From NCBI GenBank assembly GCA_030263635.1, contig SZPI01000003.1, positions 3,010 through 67,009 on the forward strand: DNA of 64,000 nt. The letters run 5' to 3'. This document shows, one piece after another, positions 8,666 through 17,570 of this stretch. Under the pieces are notes generated by a model that saw nothing but the letters and a program-made list of their open reading frames with translations, had not been told where the DNA came from and searched no databases. The DNA comes from Flexicrinis sp001567485 (GTDB lineage: Bacteria > Chloroflexota > Anaerolineae > Aggregatilineales > Phototrophicaceae). The stretch's first letter is position 1. Every line of letters starts with the position of its first letter. The position numbers were made by a program, and so were the translations under genes.

Positions 8666-9520
8666 ATGAGGCGCCGCACCAACAGCATCCGGCTACCCGC
8701 CCTTACCGTACTGATCCTTGTCTGCGTGGCGCTGATCGTGGTCAGCGGCGGTGGCGGACTCGACGCGATTCGCGGGGTGATCGCCGCGCCGTTCGAGTTC
8801 CTCAGCGGCCTTATCAGCCGGGGCAACAGCGCCGTCGATGACATCGGAGATATGCGGCGCACATACGAAGAACTCACGCAGTACGTCGCCGACCTCGAAA
8901 CCACGCTCGCGCAGCTCACCGCCGAGGTGGTCGCCCTGCGCGAGATCGGCGCCGACTATCAACGGCTCGCTGACCTCGTCAATTACGTGTCGCAGGTGCA
9001 GAACCAAGAGGTCGTCGCGGCGGACGTGATCGCGCGCGATACGATCAGCGCGCTGCGCACCATATCGATCAACCGGGGGGCGCGTGATGGCGTGCGCGTC
9101 GGCAGCCCGGTCGTCACCGGACAGGGGTTGGTCGGGCGTGTCGTCGCCGTGAGCGCCAACGCCGCGCATGTTCAGCTTATCAATTCCGAGTTCAGCGCCA
9201 TCAGCGCGCGGCTCGAAACCAGTCGTGTCGAAGGCAGCGTGGTCGGTCAGGCATCCGGCAACCTGCGCATGACGCTGCTGCCGCAGGGCGCCAACGTGCA
9301 GGTGGGCGATCTGGTGCGCACCAGCGGCCTCGGCGGCAACCTCCCGCCCGACATCGTGATTGGTCAAGTGACCAGCACGCGGCAGTTCGAATCGGACATC
9401 GAGCAGACCGCCGAGGTGCGCAGCTTCATTGACTTTGATCGGCTGGAGATCGTGTTGGTCGTGACCAGCTTCGAGCCGGTCGACCTGTCGGTCTTTGAGC
9501 CTACGCCGGTCGCGCCGTGA
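8666..9520 (+). CDS. mreC: rod-shape-determining protein MreC
   Basis: A single-pass membrane protein: a basic N-terminus and one transmembrane helix (about residues 10-28), a coiled-coil segment (about 60-100, TYEELTQYVADLETTLAQL), then the periplasmic double beta-barrel typical of MreC with GLVGRVVAVS and the NLPPDIVIGQV region. It links MreB to the external wall synthases. The length of 284 residues is normal. It sits 49 bp after mreB and just ahead of mreD. Confidence 0.93.
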   Translation: MRRRTNSIRLPALTVLILVCVALIVVSGGGGLDAIRGVIAAPFEFLSGLISRGNSAVDDIGDMRRTYEELTQYVADLETTLAQLTAEVVALREIGADYQRLADLVNYVSQVQNQEVVAADVIARDTISALRTISINRGARDGVRVGSPVVTGQGLVGRVVAVSANAAHVQLINSEFSAISARLETSRVEGSVVGQASGNLRMTLLPQGANVQVGDLVRTSGLGGNLPPDIVIGQVTSTRQFESDIEQTAEVRSFIDFDRLEIVLVVTSFEPVDLSVFEPTPVAP

Positions 9521-9524
9521 GACC

Positions 9525-10046
9525 ATGGGCGGATTCCTTGCTATCCCGATCCTCGGCCTCGCCGCGATTCTCCAAGCGAGTCTCGTCCCGATCCTCGACC
9601 TCCCCGGCGGCGGCCCCAACCTCACGTTCGTGATCGTGCTGGCATGGGCGCTGAACGCGCCGGTCGGCCAAGCGGCGCTGTGGGCGCTGTTGGGCGGGCT
9701 GTTCGCCGATCTGCTGTCCATCGTACCGCTGGGGACGTCGTCGCTGGGCCTGCTGCTGATGGTGGCCGCGCTCAACGCGCTCGGGTCGCAGGTGTTCCAG
9801 CTTCGCTTTCTGCTGCTGCTGGTGATGAGCGTGTTCGGCACGATGGCATACGAGTTCCTGCGCGTCGTGTTGATCGATCTGTATCAGCTGCTCGGCTACG
9901 TTCCGGCTACGGCTTCCGTCCGCATCGACTGGGCGAGCGACCTGACGACCACGGTATTCCCGACGATCGTTTATAATTTCATCCTGATTCTGCCGGTGTA
10001 CATCATCTTGCGGCTGTTCCAGCGCCGTTTGCCCCGGCCAGAGTAA
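9525..10046 (+). CDS. mreD: rod-shape-determining protein MreD
   Basis: A 173-residue hydrophobic protein with about five transmembrane helices, as expected for MreD. The motif LLGGLFADLLSIVPLG matches the family's conserved GLxxDLLSxxPLG region. I choose the ATG at 9525, four bases after the mreC stop; an earlier in-frame start at 9495 would overlap mreC and add only basic residues. It precedes the PBP2 gene by 15 bp. Confidence 0.92.
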   Translation: MGGFLAIPILGLAAILQASLVPILDLPGGGPNLTFVIVLAWALNAPVGQAALWALLGGLFADLLSIVPLGTSSLGLLLMVAALNALGSQVFQLRFLLLLVMSVFGTMAYEFLRVVLIDLYQLLGYVPATASVRIDWASDLTTTVFPTIVYNFILILPVYIILRLFQRRLPRPE

Positions 10047-10061
10047 TCGGGGACATTTCCG

Positions 10062-12377
10062 ATGCGTGATCTTTCAACTTTTCAGGGCTGGCGCCTCACG
10101 TTCTTTCAGGGCGTGCTGGTCGCCGTCTTTGCGATCTTCGCGATCCGTATGTACGACCTTCAGATCGACCGGCAAGCCGACTTTCAGGCTGCCGCCGACG
10201 ACAATCGGTTGTCGATCCTGCCGCTGGCCGCCGATCGCGGCGTGATCTACGACCGCAACAACGTCTTGCTCGCGCGAAACGCGCCGGCGTATGTCGTCGA
10301 GATCACCCCGGCCGCGCTGCCAAGCGACACCGCCGGCCGCTACGAAATCTATAACCGGATTTCGGCCCTCACCGGCGTGCCGCCCACGTTCGCCGCCGAG
10401 CAGCAGGGGACGGTATTCGTCCGCAGCATCGAGCGCATCGTCAAGGAAGGTGAAGGCATCGCGCCGTTCACGCCGGTCGCTGTCGCCACGGACATCGACC
10501 GTCAGGCCGCCGTGCGCCTGCTCGAAGACCGCATCAGCCTGCCCGGCGTGGACGTGCGCACCGTCGCCGTGCGCGAATATCCGACCGGCGAACTCACGTC
10601 GCACGTCGTCGGCTACATGGGGCCGGTCAGCGCCGAGGTCGCGGAAGCCTTGCGCGAACTAGGCTTCGACCCACGCTTTGAACGCGAGGGCTACGCCGGC
10701 ATCGAGGCGTACATGGAGAACGTCCTCGCGGGAGAACGCGGCTCCATTACACGGGAGATCGACGTGGCCGGCGAGGTGCAGCGCGAGCTGTCCGTCGTGC
10801 CGCCGACCGCCGGCAACAGCCTGCGGCTCACCATCGACGTCGACCTTCAAGCCGCGGCGCAGGCGGCGCTGACGAGCATGCTCGATCAGCTCAACGAACA
10901 GTCGCGGTCGCGCGGACAAGGCATCCAGAGCCAGCGCGGGGTTGTCATCGGCATGGATCCGCGTACTGGCGAAATCCTCGCCTTAGTGAGCTACCCGTCC
11001 TACGACAACACACGCTTTGCCCGCGCCATCGACGGCGAGTACTACCTGACCGTTCTCAACGATCCGCTTACGCCGCTGCTGAACAAGGCATCGGGATCGC
11101 TGTACCCGCCGGGATCGGCGTGGAAGCTGATCACCGCGGCGGCCGCGCTTGAAGAAGACGTGATCTCGCCCAACGCGACGTTGTTCGATCCGGGCGATCT
11201 GATCGTCGAGAACCGCTACGCACCAAACGACCCCGCGCAAAGCCAGCGCTTCGTGTGCTGGAACCGCGAGGGCCACGGCAGTCTCAATATCGTCGGTGCG
11301 ATTGCCAACTCATGCAACGTGTACTTCTATCAGATTGGCGGGGGGAACCCGTCCGTCAGCCCGCTGCGCTTGCGCGAGGGCGGCCTCGGCATCCGCAACC
11401 TCGTTCGCTACGCGCAGGCACTCGGCGTCGGGTCGGAGTTGGGGATCGAGCTGGTTGGCGAGCTGGCCGGCCGGATGCCTGATCCGGACTGGAAGCGGCG
11501 GATTTACGGCGAGAACTGGTCGACCGGCGACACGTATAACGCCGCCTTCGGCCAAGGGTATATCACCGTGACGCCGCTGCAGATGATTACGTCCGTGCAG
11601 GGCCTTATCACGGGGCAGCTGCTTCAGCCCACGCTTGTCCGCGAAGTGCTGGACGAGGCCGGCAACCCGATCCGGCCGTTCGCGCCGAAAGTCATGCGAA
11701 CGCTTCAACTCGACGCGCCGAACCCGGACGGCACGCTGACCCTGTTCTTGCAGGAAGACATGATTATGAAGGGCGCGGACAGCCTCGCCTGCACCTGCGA
11801 ACCGAACAGCCCGTACTATAACGCTGTGCGCTGCAGCCCAGACCTGTACCGCAACACCGTCGACGTCGATCCCGCGCCTTTCAGCGAAGATCTGCGGTCG
11901 TACAAGGTACACGTCCCGTTCAACTACACGTTCAACGGAAGTGTGTGCAACCCGCTTCGCTTCGACGCCGACTATACGCCAGCCTTCTTCACCGAAGAAA
12001 ACATGCAGATCGTCCGGCTGGGAATGCGCGAAGCTGTCGTGACCGGCACCGCAGGCGGCGCGAACCTGCCGTATGTCGCTGTGGCGGGAAAGACCGGCAC
12101 GGCCGAATACTGCGACGACATCGCGTTTGCGCTGGACACCTGCGAGTTCGGCAACTGGCCGGATCACGCGTGGTTCACCGCTTATGCGCCGTATGAAGCC
12201 CCCGAAATCCTGTTGATCGCGTTCATCTACAACGGCATCGAAGGGTCGGCGTATGCGCTTCCGGTCGTCGTGGAGACGCTTGAAGCCTACTACCGGCTGA
12301 AGAACGAGCGCGCCGACGTTGCGAATTTGCTCGATGGCGAAGGCGCTGCCATCGCGTATGCCAAGCTGTCGCCTTAG
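10062..12377 (+). CDS. mrdA: penicillin-binding protein 2 (class B transpeptidase)
   Basis: D,D-transpeptidase that cross-links peptidoglycan during elongation. It has an N-terminal membrane anchor (about residues 15-35), the pedestal region with IYDRNN, and the three penicillin-binding motifs: S352-x2-K355 (catalytic Ser), S417-C-N419 and K677-T-G-T680. At 771 residues it is longer than E. coli PBP2 (633). The excess is largely an insertion of about 80 residues between the SxN and KTG motifs, with several Cys residues (CTC near 576, further Cys near 590 and 630). It is encoded immediately after mreD. Confidence 0.95.
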   Translation: MRDLSTFQGWRLTFFQGVLVAVFAIFAIRMYDLQIDRQADFQAAADDNRLSILPLAADRGVIYDRNNVLLARNAPAYVVEITPAALPSDTAGRYEIYNRISALTGVPPTFAAEQQGTVFVRSIERIVKEGEGIAPFTPVAVATDIDRQAAVRLLEDRISLPGVDVRTVAVREYPTGELTSHVVGYMGPVSAEVAEALRELGFDPRFEREGYAGIEAYMENVLAGERGSITREIDVAGEVQRELSVVPPTAGNSLRLTIDVDLQAAAQAALTSMLDQLNEQSRSRGQGIQSQRGVVIGMDPRTGEILALVSYPSYDNTRFARAIDGEYYLTVLNDPLTPLLNKASGSLYPPGSAWKLITAAAALEEDVISPNATLFDPGDLIVENRYAPNDPAQSQRFVCWNREGHGSLNIVGAIANSCNVYFYQIGGGNPSVSPLRLREGGLGIRNLVRYAQALGVGSELGIELVGELAGRMPDPDWKRRIYGENWSTGDTYNAAFGQGYITVTPLQMITSVQGLITGQLLQPTLVREVLDEAGNPIRPFAPKVMRTLQLDAPNPDGTLTLFLQEDMIMKGADSLACTCEPNSPYYNAVRCSPDLYRNTVDVDPAPFSEDLRSYKVHVPFNYTFNGSVCNPLRFDADYTPAFFTEENMQIVRLGMREAVVTGTAGGANLPYVAVAGKTGTAEYCDDIAFALDTCEFGNWPDHAWFTAYAPYEAPEILLIAFIYNGIEGSAYALPVVVETLEAYYRLKNERADVANLLDGEGAAIAYAKLSP

Positions 12378-12386
12378 GATGCACGG

Positions 12387-13538
12387 ATGACCGACACCCT
12401 CGAATTCTCCGCGCGGGATACGCTCAAATACGTGGCTCCTGCCGCGCTCGCGGCCGTTATCGCATTCGTGGCGTTCACGCTGATCGGCAGCACGCCGCTG
12501 CTGCGCGCGATGGGGTTGTCGGCGGCGGTGGCCGGCGTCGCGCTGACCGTGCGCAGCATGGGCGCGCTGATGTCGCTGGTGGGCGGGCTGGCGATCGCAT
12601 TCAGCCCCGCGTACTGGGCACAAGCGGGCGGCGGCGGCAGCGCCCCGGCGACGATCGTGCTGGCGCTGGGCGCTGGGGCGGTGCTCGCACTGATCCTCAT
12701 TATCCTCGTGCAGCGGCCTTACGTCGCCGTCGTGGCCGCGCTCGCCGCCTTCGCCGTGGTGTTCATCTCGCAGATCGGCGAGCCGCGCAGCCTGCGTCTG
12801 ACCGTGTTGGCCTCGGCGTGGTTGATCTACCTGCTCGTCCAAGCGGTGCTGACGGCCAATCCCCGCCCCGACGAACCCCCACGTTATGGATACCGGTTCG
12901 CGGCCGCGCTGCGTGCTGGCATCCTGCTGATCCTCGCCGCCGCGACCATCAACGACCCGCTGTTCGTGCTGTTCGTACCGGCCGTGGCGCTCGGCCTGAT
13001 CGAATCGCGCGCGCGGATCCCGATGTGGTACTGGCTGATTCTAGGCGTGATCGTCGTATTCGGCGCCCGCGGGATCATGCTCACGTACGTCTCGCCGCAG
13101 TGGTGGGGCGTGACGGTCGACATGGCGCTCAGCTCGCGCTCGAACGTCCCGTTCCTTGTGGCCGACGGCTGGCGCGATGGCGCGCGCTGGATCACCACGT
13201 TCGGCCTGCTCGTGTCCCAATTCACTTTCGCCGGCGTAGCGCTCAGCGTGTTGGGCGTGGCGCGGCTGGCACGCTGGTATCCGCCGCTGGGCACCGTGAT
13301 GATGGTCGCGTATGCGACGTTCTTCGCGTTTGGCCTTGCCTACTTCGGCCGCGACCGGTCGACCCTGCTGCTGCCGCTGCTGATGATCCAGACATTCCTC
13401 ATGTGTTATGCCGTGCACGCGATCGGGCAGTGGGCCAGCAAGGTGCTGCGCACTCCGGAGGTGCTCACCGTCCGCTGGGCCGCGCCGGCGGTGCTGGCGA
13501 TTCTCCCCGCGTTTCTGTTTCTGCAGGTGGTGAAGTAG
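12387..13538 (+). CDS. polytopic membrane protein of unknown family in the mre operon
   Basis: A 383-residue protein with about ten hydrophobic helices separated by short loops, starting 9 bp after the PBP2 gene, so very likely cotranscribed. The position is where rodA often lies, but I do not see the RodA/FtsW signature and the helix pattern differs, so I do not call it RodA. One larger loop (about residues 235-265, SSRSNVPFLVADGWRDGARW) faces one side. It may belong to the elongation machinery by context, or be an unrelated passenger. Confidence 0.75.
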   Translation: MTDTLEFSARDTLKYVAPAALAAVIAFVAFTLIGSTPLLRAMGLSAAVAGVALTVRSMGALMSLVGGLAIAFSPAYWAQAGGGGSAPATIVLALGAGAVLALILIILVQRPYVAVVAALAAFAVVFISQIGEPRSLRLTVLASAWLIYLLVQAVLTANPRPDEPPRYGYRFAAALRAGILLILAAATINDPLFVLFVPAVALGLIESRARIPMWYWLILGVIVVFGARGIMLTYVSPQWWGVTVDMALSSRSNVPFLVADGWRDGARWITTFGLLVSQFTFAGVALSVLGVARLARWYPPLGTVMMVAYATFFAFGLAYFGRDRSTLLLPLLMIQTFLMCYAVHAIGQWASKVLRTPEVLTVRWAAPAVLAILPAFLFLQVVK

Positions 13539-13591
13539 CCCATAGAGGCGGTGAAAACCCGCACAATCCAACTGTTCAGCCCACTGTTCGC

Positions 13592-13600
13592 TGGTACAAT
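13592..13600 (+). promoter_or_regulatory. extended -10 promoter before the GT39-rnz-GT2 operon
   Basis: TGGTACAAT has the TGn extension followed by TACAAT (5 of 6 matches), 48 bases before the start at 13649. The -35 region is not recognisable. A new transcription unit here would separate the glycosyltransferase genes from the mre operon. Confidence 0.5.
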
Positions 13601-13648
13601 ACGCCGTGAGATTCATCTAAGTGTGCTGACGTTGCAGAACGGCGCTGC

Positions 13649-15670
13649 ATGACGAAAAACAGCCGATTCAGCTTCGCGCTTGCCGTAATTCTTTTGCTGG
13701 CGGGCGCGGTACTGCGTGCATACGCGATCGGCCAAGTCCCGTTGGGGCTGAGCCAATCCGAGATCGTCGACCTCCGCTTGACCGAAACCGTGCGTCAAGG
13801 CAGCGTGCAGGTGTTCTTCGCGCTGGGAGACGAAGGGCGCGAGACGCTGTACCCTGCCGTGATCGCCGGCCTGACCTCGATCTTGGGCGCCGGCACACTG
13901 ATTTTCAGCTGGATCGCGTTCGCGGTCGGCATGATCACGCTGGCGTTGACTTACGCGCTAGGCCGCCGCTTGTATGGCGATCTGGCCGGCTTGGCCGCGC
14001 TCGGATTTCTGGCCGTCACATGGTGGCCGGTGCTGCTCTCGCGGTCGGTCGGCCGCGAGACGGTGCTCCCGATCCTCGTTACCAGCGTGCTGCTCGCGCT
14101 GGCGCTGGGCCTGCCGGTTTACGGCCCACGCCGGCCCGCCTCTTCCCAAACCGCCGCCTTCGCGGGGCTGGGCGTCGCCGTCGCCATCGGGATCTACCTG
14201 CATCCGTTCGGTTTGGTCGTGGGCCTGTTGACGCTCGGGTTCGTCGGTTTCTACATGGCGTTCGGCCGGCCGCGTTTGACCGACCCGATCCGCCGTTCCA
14301 TCGGATTCACCGCCCTGCTTGTGCTGATCTTCGTCGTGCCTTACCTGCTGAGCGCGATGAATCTACCGCATCTGAGCGGGGCCGTGCGCCTCGTCTCCGG
14401 CTTAACATCCGACCCGACACCGGTCTGGGAACGCGCCTTCAACAGCGTCATGGGCCTCGGCCTGCTCGGTGACAGCAACCCGGCCGTCAATATCCCCGGA
14501 CGTCCGTTCACCGACCCGATCTCCGCGCTCATCATCGGGTTGGGGGCGGTCGTCGCGCTGCGCTATCTGCGCCGCCGCCTGCGCTTCACGCTGCTGGCAA
14601 TCGGGCTGCTCGTGCTTGGGCCGCTGGTGATCTTCGCGCCGAACAGCCCGTCATGGATCGCCTCAAGCGTCCTGATCCCCGTGCTGGCGCTCTGCTTCGG
14701 GCTGGGCATCACCGCGCTCGGCACGCTGCTGCGCCGTCGGGCCGCCGCGGGGTTGATCCTCGCCTCGCTGCTGATCTTCAATTTTGGCTGGACATTTCAG
14801 GACTTGTTCTTCGTATGGCCGGATCTGCCGGAAGTCCGTGCCGCGTATAACTCGCGCATCGCCGAGCAAGCGCAGGTCATCGACCGCACCGCGAGCGACG
14901 TCCCAACCCTGCTGTGCAGCACCGACTTCAGCGCGGCGCGCGCCACCACTACCTTCAACAACACGCGCTTGCTCGCGCTCATGTTGAACAATCGCAGTGC
15001 CCCGCTGCGCGCACTCAACTGCACGTTCGGGCTAGTGTTCCCTAACGGCGGCGCGAAGTTCCAGCTCATCTCGCCCAACCGCTCACTGCTTGACAGTGTC
15101 GATCCGGCCGTGTCACGTTGGCTCGACCTCGCAGATGAAGCGGCGCGCGGCGTTTTGCAGTTTTCGATCGAGTGGCAGTTGGCCGATCTGACCGGCCTGT
15201 TCACAACAGCGGCCCCCGTTCGGCTCGAACCGGACGTGAAGACTACCGACGATGTGTTGTTCCCCCCGATGCGGTTAGAGAACAACCTGACGTTTCTGGG
15301 TTACGTGCCGGTGATGACCCGCGTCAAGCCCGGCGGCGTTCTGCCCGTCGTGACGTATTGGCGCGTGGATGGCATGCTGCCGCCCGATCTGGTCGTATTC
15401 TCGCATCTGTACGGCGATCTGGGCGCGGCTCCGCTGGCGAACCTCGACAGCATCAGCATGCGGCCCATCAGCCTCGCGCAGCGCGACGTGTTCATGCAGG
15501 TACATCTGCTGCGCCTGCCCGAAACCCTGCCCGAACGCACCTATGACATCGCCGTTGGCGCGTATCGCACGCAAAGCTCGCAGCGGCTGCAAGTCCTCCT
15601 CGAACCCGATCTGCGCCCGGCGGGAACCCGTTTGATCCTGTACAGCGTGGAGGTCACCTCGAACCCGTAA
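13649..15670 (+). CDS. GT39/ArnT-like GT-C membrane glycosyltransferase
   Basis: A 673-residue protein with a hydrophobic N-terminal half of about ten helices and a soluble C-terminal region after about residue 380. The first extracellular loop (GQVPLGLSQSEIVDLRL) and the PVLLSRSVGRETVLPIL segment resemble GT39/PMT_2 enzymes, which use polyprenyl-linked sugars outside the membrane. The C-terminal part looks like a beta-rich domain (FLGYVPVMTRVKPGGVLPVVTYWR). The substrate cannot be told. Its stop overlaps the next start by one base (TAATG). Confidence 0.8.
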   Translation: MTKNSRFSFALAVILLLAGAVLRAYAIGQVPLGLSQSEIVDLRLTETVRQGSVQVFFALGDEGRETLYPAVIAGLTSILGAGTLIFSWIAFAVGMITLALTYALGRRLYGDLAGLAALGFLAVTWWPVLLSRSVGRETVLPILVTSVLLALALGLPVYGPRRPASSQTAAFAGLGVAVAIGIYLHPFGLVVGLLTLGFVGFYMAFGRPRLTDPIRRSIGFTALLVLIFVVPYLLSAMNLPHLSGAVRLVSGLTSDPTPVWERAFNSVMGLGLLGDSNPAVNIPGRPFTDPISALIIGLGAVVALRYLRRRLRFTLLAIGLLVLGPLVIFAPNSPSWIASSVLIPVLALCFGLGITALGTLLRRRAAAGLILASLLIFNFGWTFQDLFFVWPDLPEVRAAYNSRIAEQAQVIDRTASDVPTLLCSTDFSAARATTTFNNTRLLALMLNNRSAPLRALNCTFGLVFPNGGAKFQLISPNRSLLDSVDPAVSRWLDLADEAARGVLQFSIEWQLADLTGLFTTAAPVRLEPDVKTTDDVLFPPMRLENNLTFLGYVPVMTRVKPGGVLPVVTYWRVDGMLPPDLVVFSHLYGDLGAAPLANLDSISMRPISLAQRDVFMQVHLLRLPETLPERTYDIAVGAYRTQSSQRLQVLLEPDLRPAGTRLILYSVEVTSNP

Positions 15671-16641
15671 TGTTCGAACTGGTCTTTCTGGGCACATCGG
15701 CCTCCGCTCCCTCGATCCATCGCGGGCTGCCCTCGCTCGCCGTTTTGGCCGGCGAACACCGGTATTTGGTCGACTGCGGCGAAGGCACGCAGCGTCAAAT
15801 CCTGCGCTCCGGCATCGGCTTCAAGCGCCTGAACCGGATTCTGCTCACGCATGCGCACCTCGACCATATCCTCGGCCTCGGCGGGTTGATCTCGACTTTC
15901 GCCAATTTCGAGTCGGTCGACTTCATTGAAATCTACGGCGGCAAGCCGGCGCTCGACCGGGTAGACACGCTGTTGTTCTCAGTGGTGCTGCGTGAGGAAC
16001 GCAACCCGATGCCGATCAGTCTGGTCGACATTCACCGCGCCAGCCGCGTACTCGACGCCCGCACGCACGAGGTGTACGCCTTCCCGGTTCAGCACCGCGG
16101 CCCCGGATGCTTCGGCTTCGAGTTTCGTGAGCACGCGCATCGGCCGTTTCTCGCCGAGCGCGCCGCCGAGCTGGGCGTCCCGACCGGGCCGGAGCGCGGC
16201 ATGCTGGTGCGCGGGGAGTCGGTCGTGCTGGCCGATGGTCGCGCCATCGCGCCGGGGGACGTGCTTGGGCCAGAAGTCGCCGGTGCGAAAGTCGTCGTCA
16301 TGGCCGATGTCGGGCGCACCGACACGCTTGTCGAGCAATGCCGCGACGCCGACGCGCTCGTAATCGAGGCGACGTTTCTGGACGAACACGCCGACGAGGC
16401 GCGCGCCTTCGGTCATATCACGGCGCGGCAGGCCGCCGAGCTGGCCGTCGCATCCGGCGCGCGTTCGCTGATCTTGTGGCATGTCAGCCGGCGCTACCGC
16501 GAGCGCGACATCGTCGCCGAGGCGCGCTCGGTATTCCCCGAGGCCATCGTCGCGCGCGACTTCGATCATTTCACCATCAAGCGCGGCGAAGGCGCAACGC
16601 GGCTTGCCCCCGTCCTCGCGCATGAGGACGAGTCGCAGTGA
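15670..16641 (+). CDS. rnz: ribonuclease Z
   Basis: A metallo-beta-lactamase-fold endonuclease that trims tRNA 3' ends. The zinc motif HAHLDH is at residues 61-66, the N-terminal FLGTSASAPS strand is typical, and later metal ligands appear in MADVGRTDTL, FGHITARQAA and LWHVSRRY. The length of 323 residues is normal for the short form. It lies within a run of glycosyltransferase genes with one- to four-base overlaps on both sides, so it is probably cotranscribed with them although the function differs. Confidence 0.93.
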   Translation: MFELVFLGTSASAPSIHRGLPSLAVLAGEHRYLVDCGEGTQRQILRSGIGFKRLNRILLTHAHLDHILGLGGLISTFANFESVDFIEIYGGKPALDRVDTLLFSVVLREERNPMPISLVDIHRASRVLDARTHEVYAFPVQHRGPGCFGFEFREHAHRPFLAERAAELGVPTGPERGMLVRGESVVLADGRAIAPGDVLGPEVAGAKVVVMADVGRTDTLVEQCRDADALVIEATFLDEHADEARAFGHITARQAAELAVASGARSLILWHVSRRYRERDIVAEARSVFPEAIVARDFDHFTIKRGEGATRLAPVLAHEDESQ

Positions 16642-17570
16642 GCACCGCCGGCCCCGACCTCGTGGTCGTGATCGTCACATGGAACTCGGCGGGCGAAATC
16701 CGGGCCGCGCTGAATAGTGTGCTGGCCGATCTCGCCAGCACGGCGCTGGACTGGCGCGTGATCGTCGTGGACTCGGCCTCGACGGACGGCACGCCGGAGC
16801 TGATCCGCGCTGACTACCCGCAGGTCGATCTGGTCGCCAGCGCCGAAAACCTCGGCTTCGGGCGGGCCAACAACCTCGGCCTGACCCGCGCTGGCTTCGG
16901 TACGGAGAAGTCGCCGCGCGCAGGATACTTACTCAACCCCGATACGATCACGCATCCGGGCGCGACCCAAATCCTGTTCGACGCGCTGATGTCGGCGGAC
17001 GACATCGGATGGGCCGGCGCACGGCTCGAATACGGCGATGGATCGTTTCAGCACGGCGCGTTCCGGTTTCCGGGCCTGCGCCAGTTGTGGGCCGAGTTCT
17101 TCCCGACCCCCGGCCGCTGGATCGAAGGGCCGTTCAACGGGCGTTATCCGCGCGCGCTGTACGATGCCGGCGAGCCGTTCGACGTCGACTTCACGCTGGG
17201 CGCGACGATGATGCTGCGCGGTGAGATGATCCGCCAAACCGGCATGTTCGACTTGCAGTTCTTTATGTACTGCGAGGAGATTGACTGGGCGTGGCGGGCC
17301 AATCGCGCGGGATGGCGGGTCGTGTGCGCGCCGAAGGCCGTCGTAACGCACCTCGGCGGCCAAAGTACGTCCAAAATCCGCCCGCAGAGCGTGATCAATC
17401 TGTGGACGAGCCGCATGCAGCTGTACGTCAAGTACTATCCGAAGTGGAAAGTCGTGCTGGCGTCGAAGCTGATCGCCGCGGGCATGGCGCGCAAGGTGAA
17501 AGCCGAGCGCGACCCCGAACTGCGATCTGCCTACGAGACGGTGCGCTACACAGCAATCGGAATGCGATGA
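16638..17570 (+). CDS. GT2 family glycosyltransferase (WbbL/rhamnosyltransferase-like)
   Basis: Cytoplasmic GT-A enzyme of 310 residues. The start VVIVTWNSAGEI, the VVDSASTDGTPELI nucleotide-binding segment, NLGFGRANNLG and the later YCEEIDWAWR motif are typical of WbbL-like rhamnosyl or galactofuranosyl transferases. The GTG start overlaps the rnz stop (GTGA), and its own stop overlaps the next gene's ATG. It probably acts in cell-surface polysaccharide assembly with the neighbouring transferases. Confidence 0.9.
   Translation: MSTAGPDLVVVIVTWNSAGEIRAALNSVLADLASTALDWRVIVVDSASTDGTPELIRADYPQVDLVASAENLGFGRANNLGLTRAGFGTEKSPRAGYLLNPDTITHPGATQILFDALMSADDIGWAGARLEYGDGSFQHGAFRFPGLRQLWAEFFPTPGRWIEGPFNGRYPRALYDAGEPFDVDFTLGATMMLRGEMIRQTGMFDLQFFMYCEEIDWAWRANRAGWRVVCAPKAVVTHLGGQSTSKIRPQSVINLWTSRMQLYVKYYPKWKVVLASKLIAAGMARKVKAERDPELRSAYETVRYTAIGMR

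Noticed and set aside
12387..13538. Possible RodA because of its place after PBP2
   Set aside because: The helix pattern and loops do not show RodA/FtsW features, so no such name is given.
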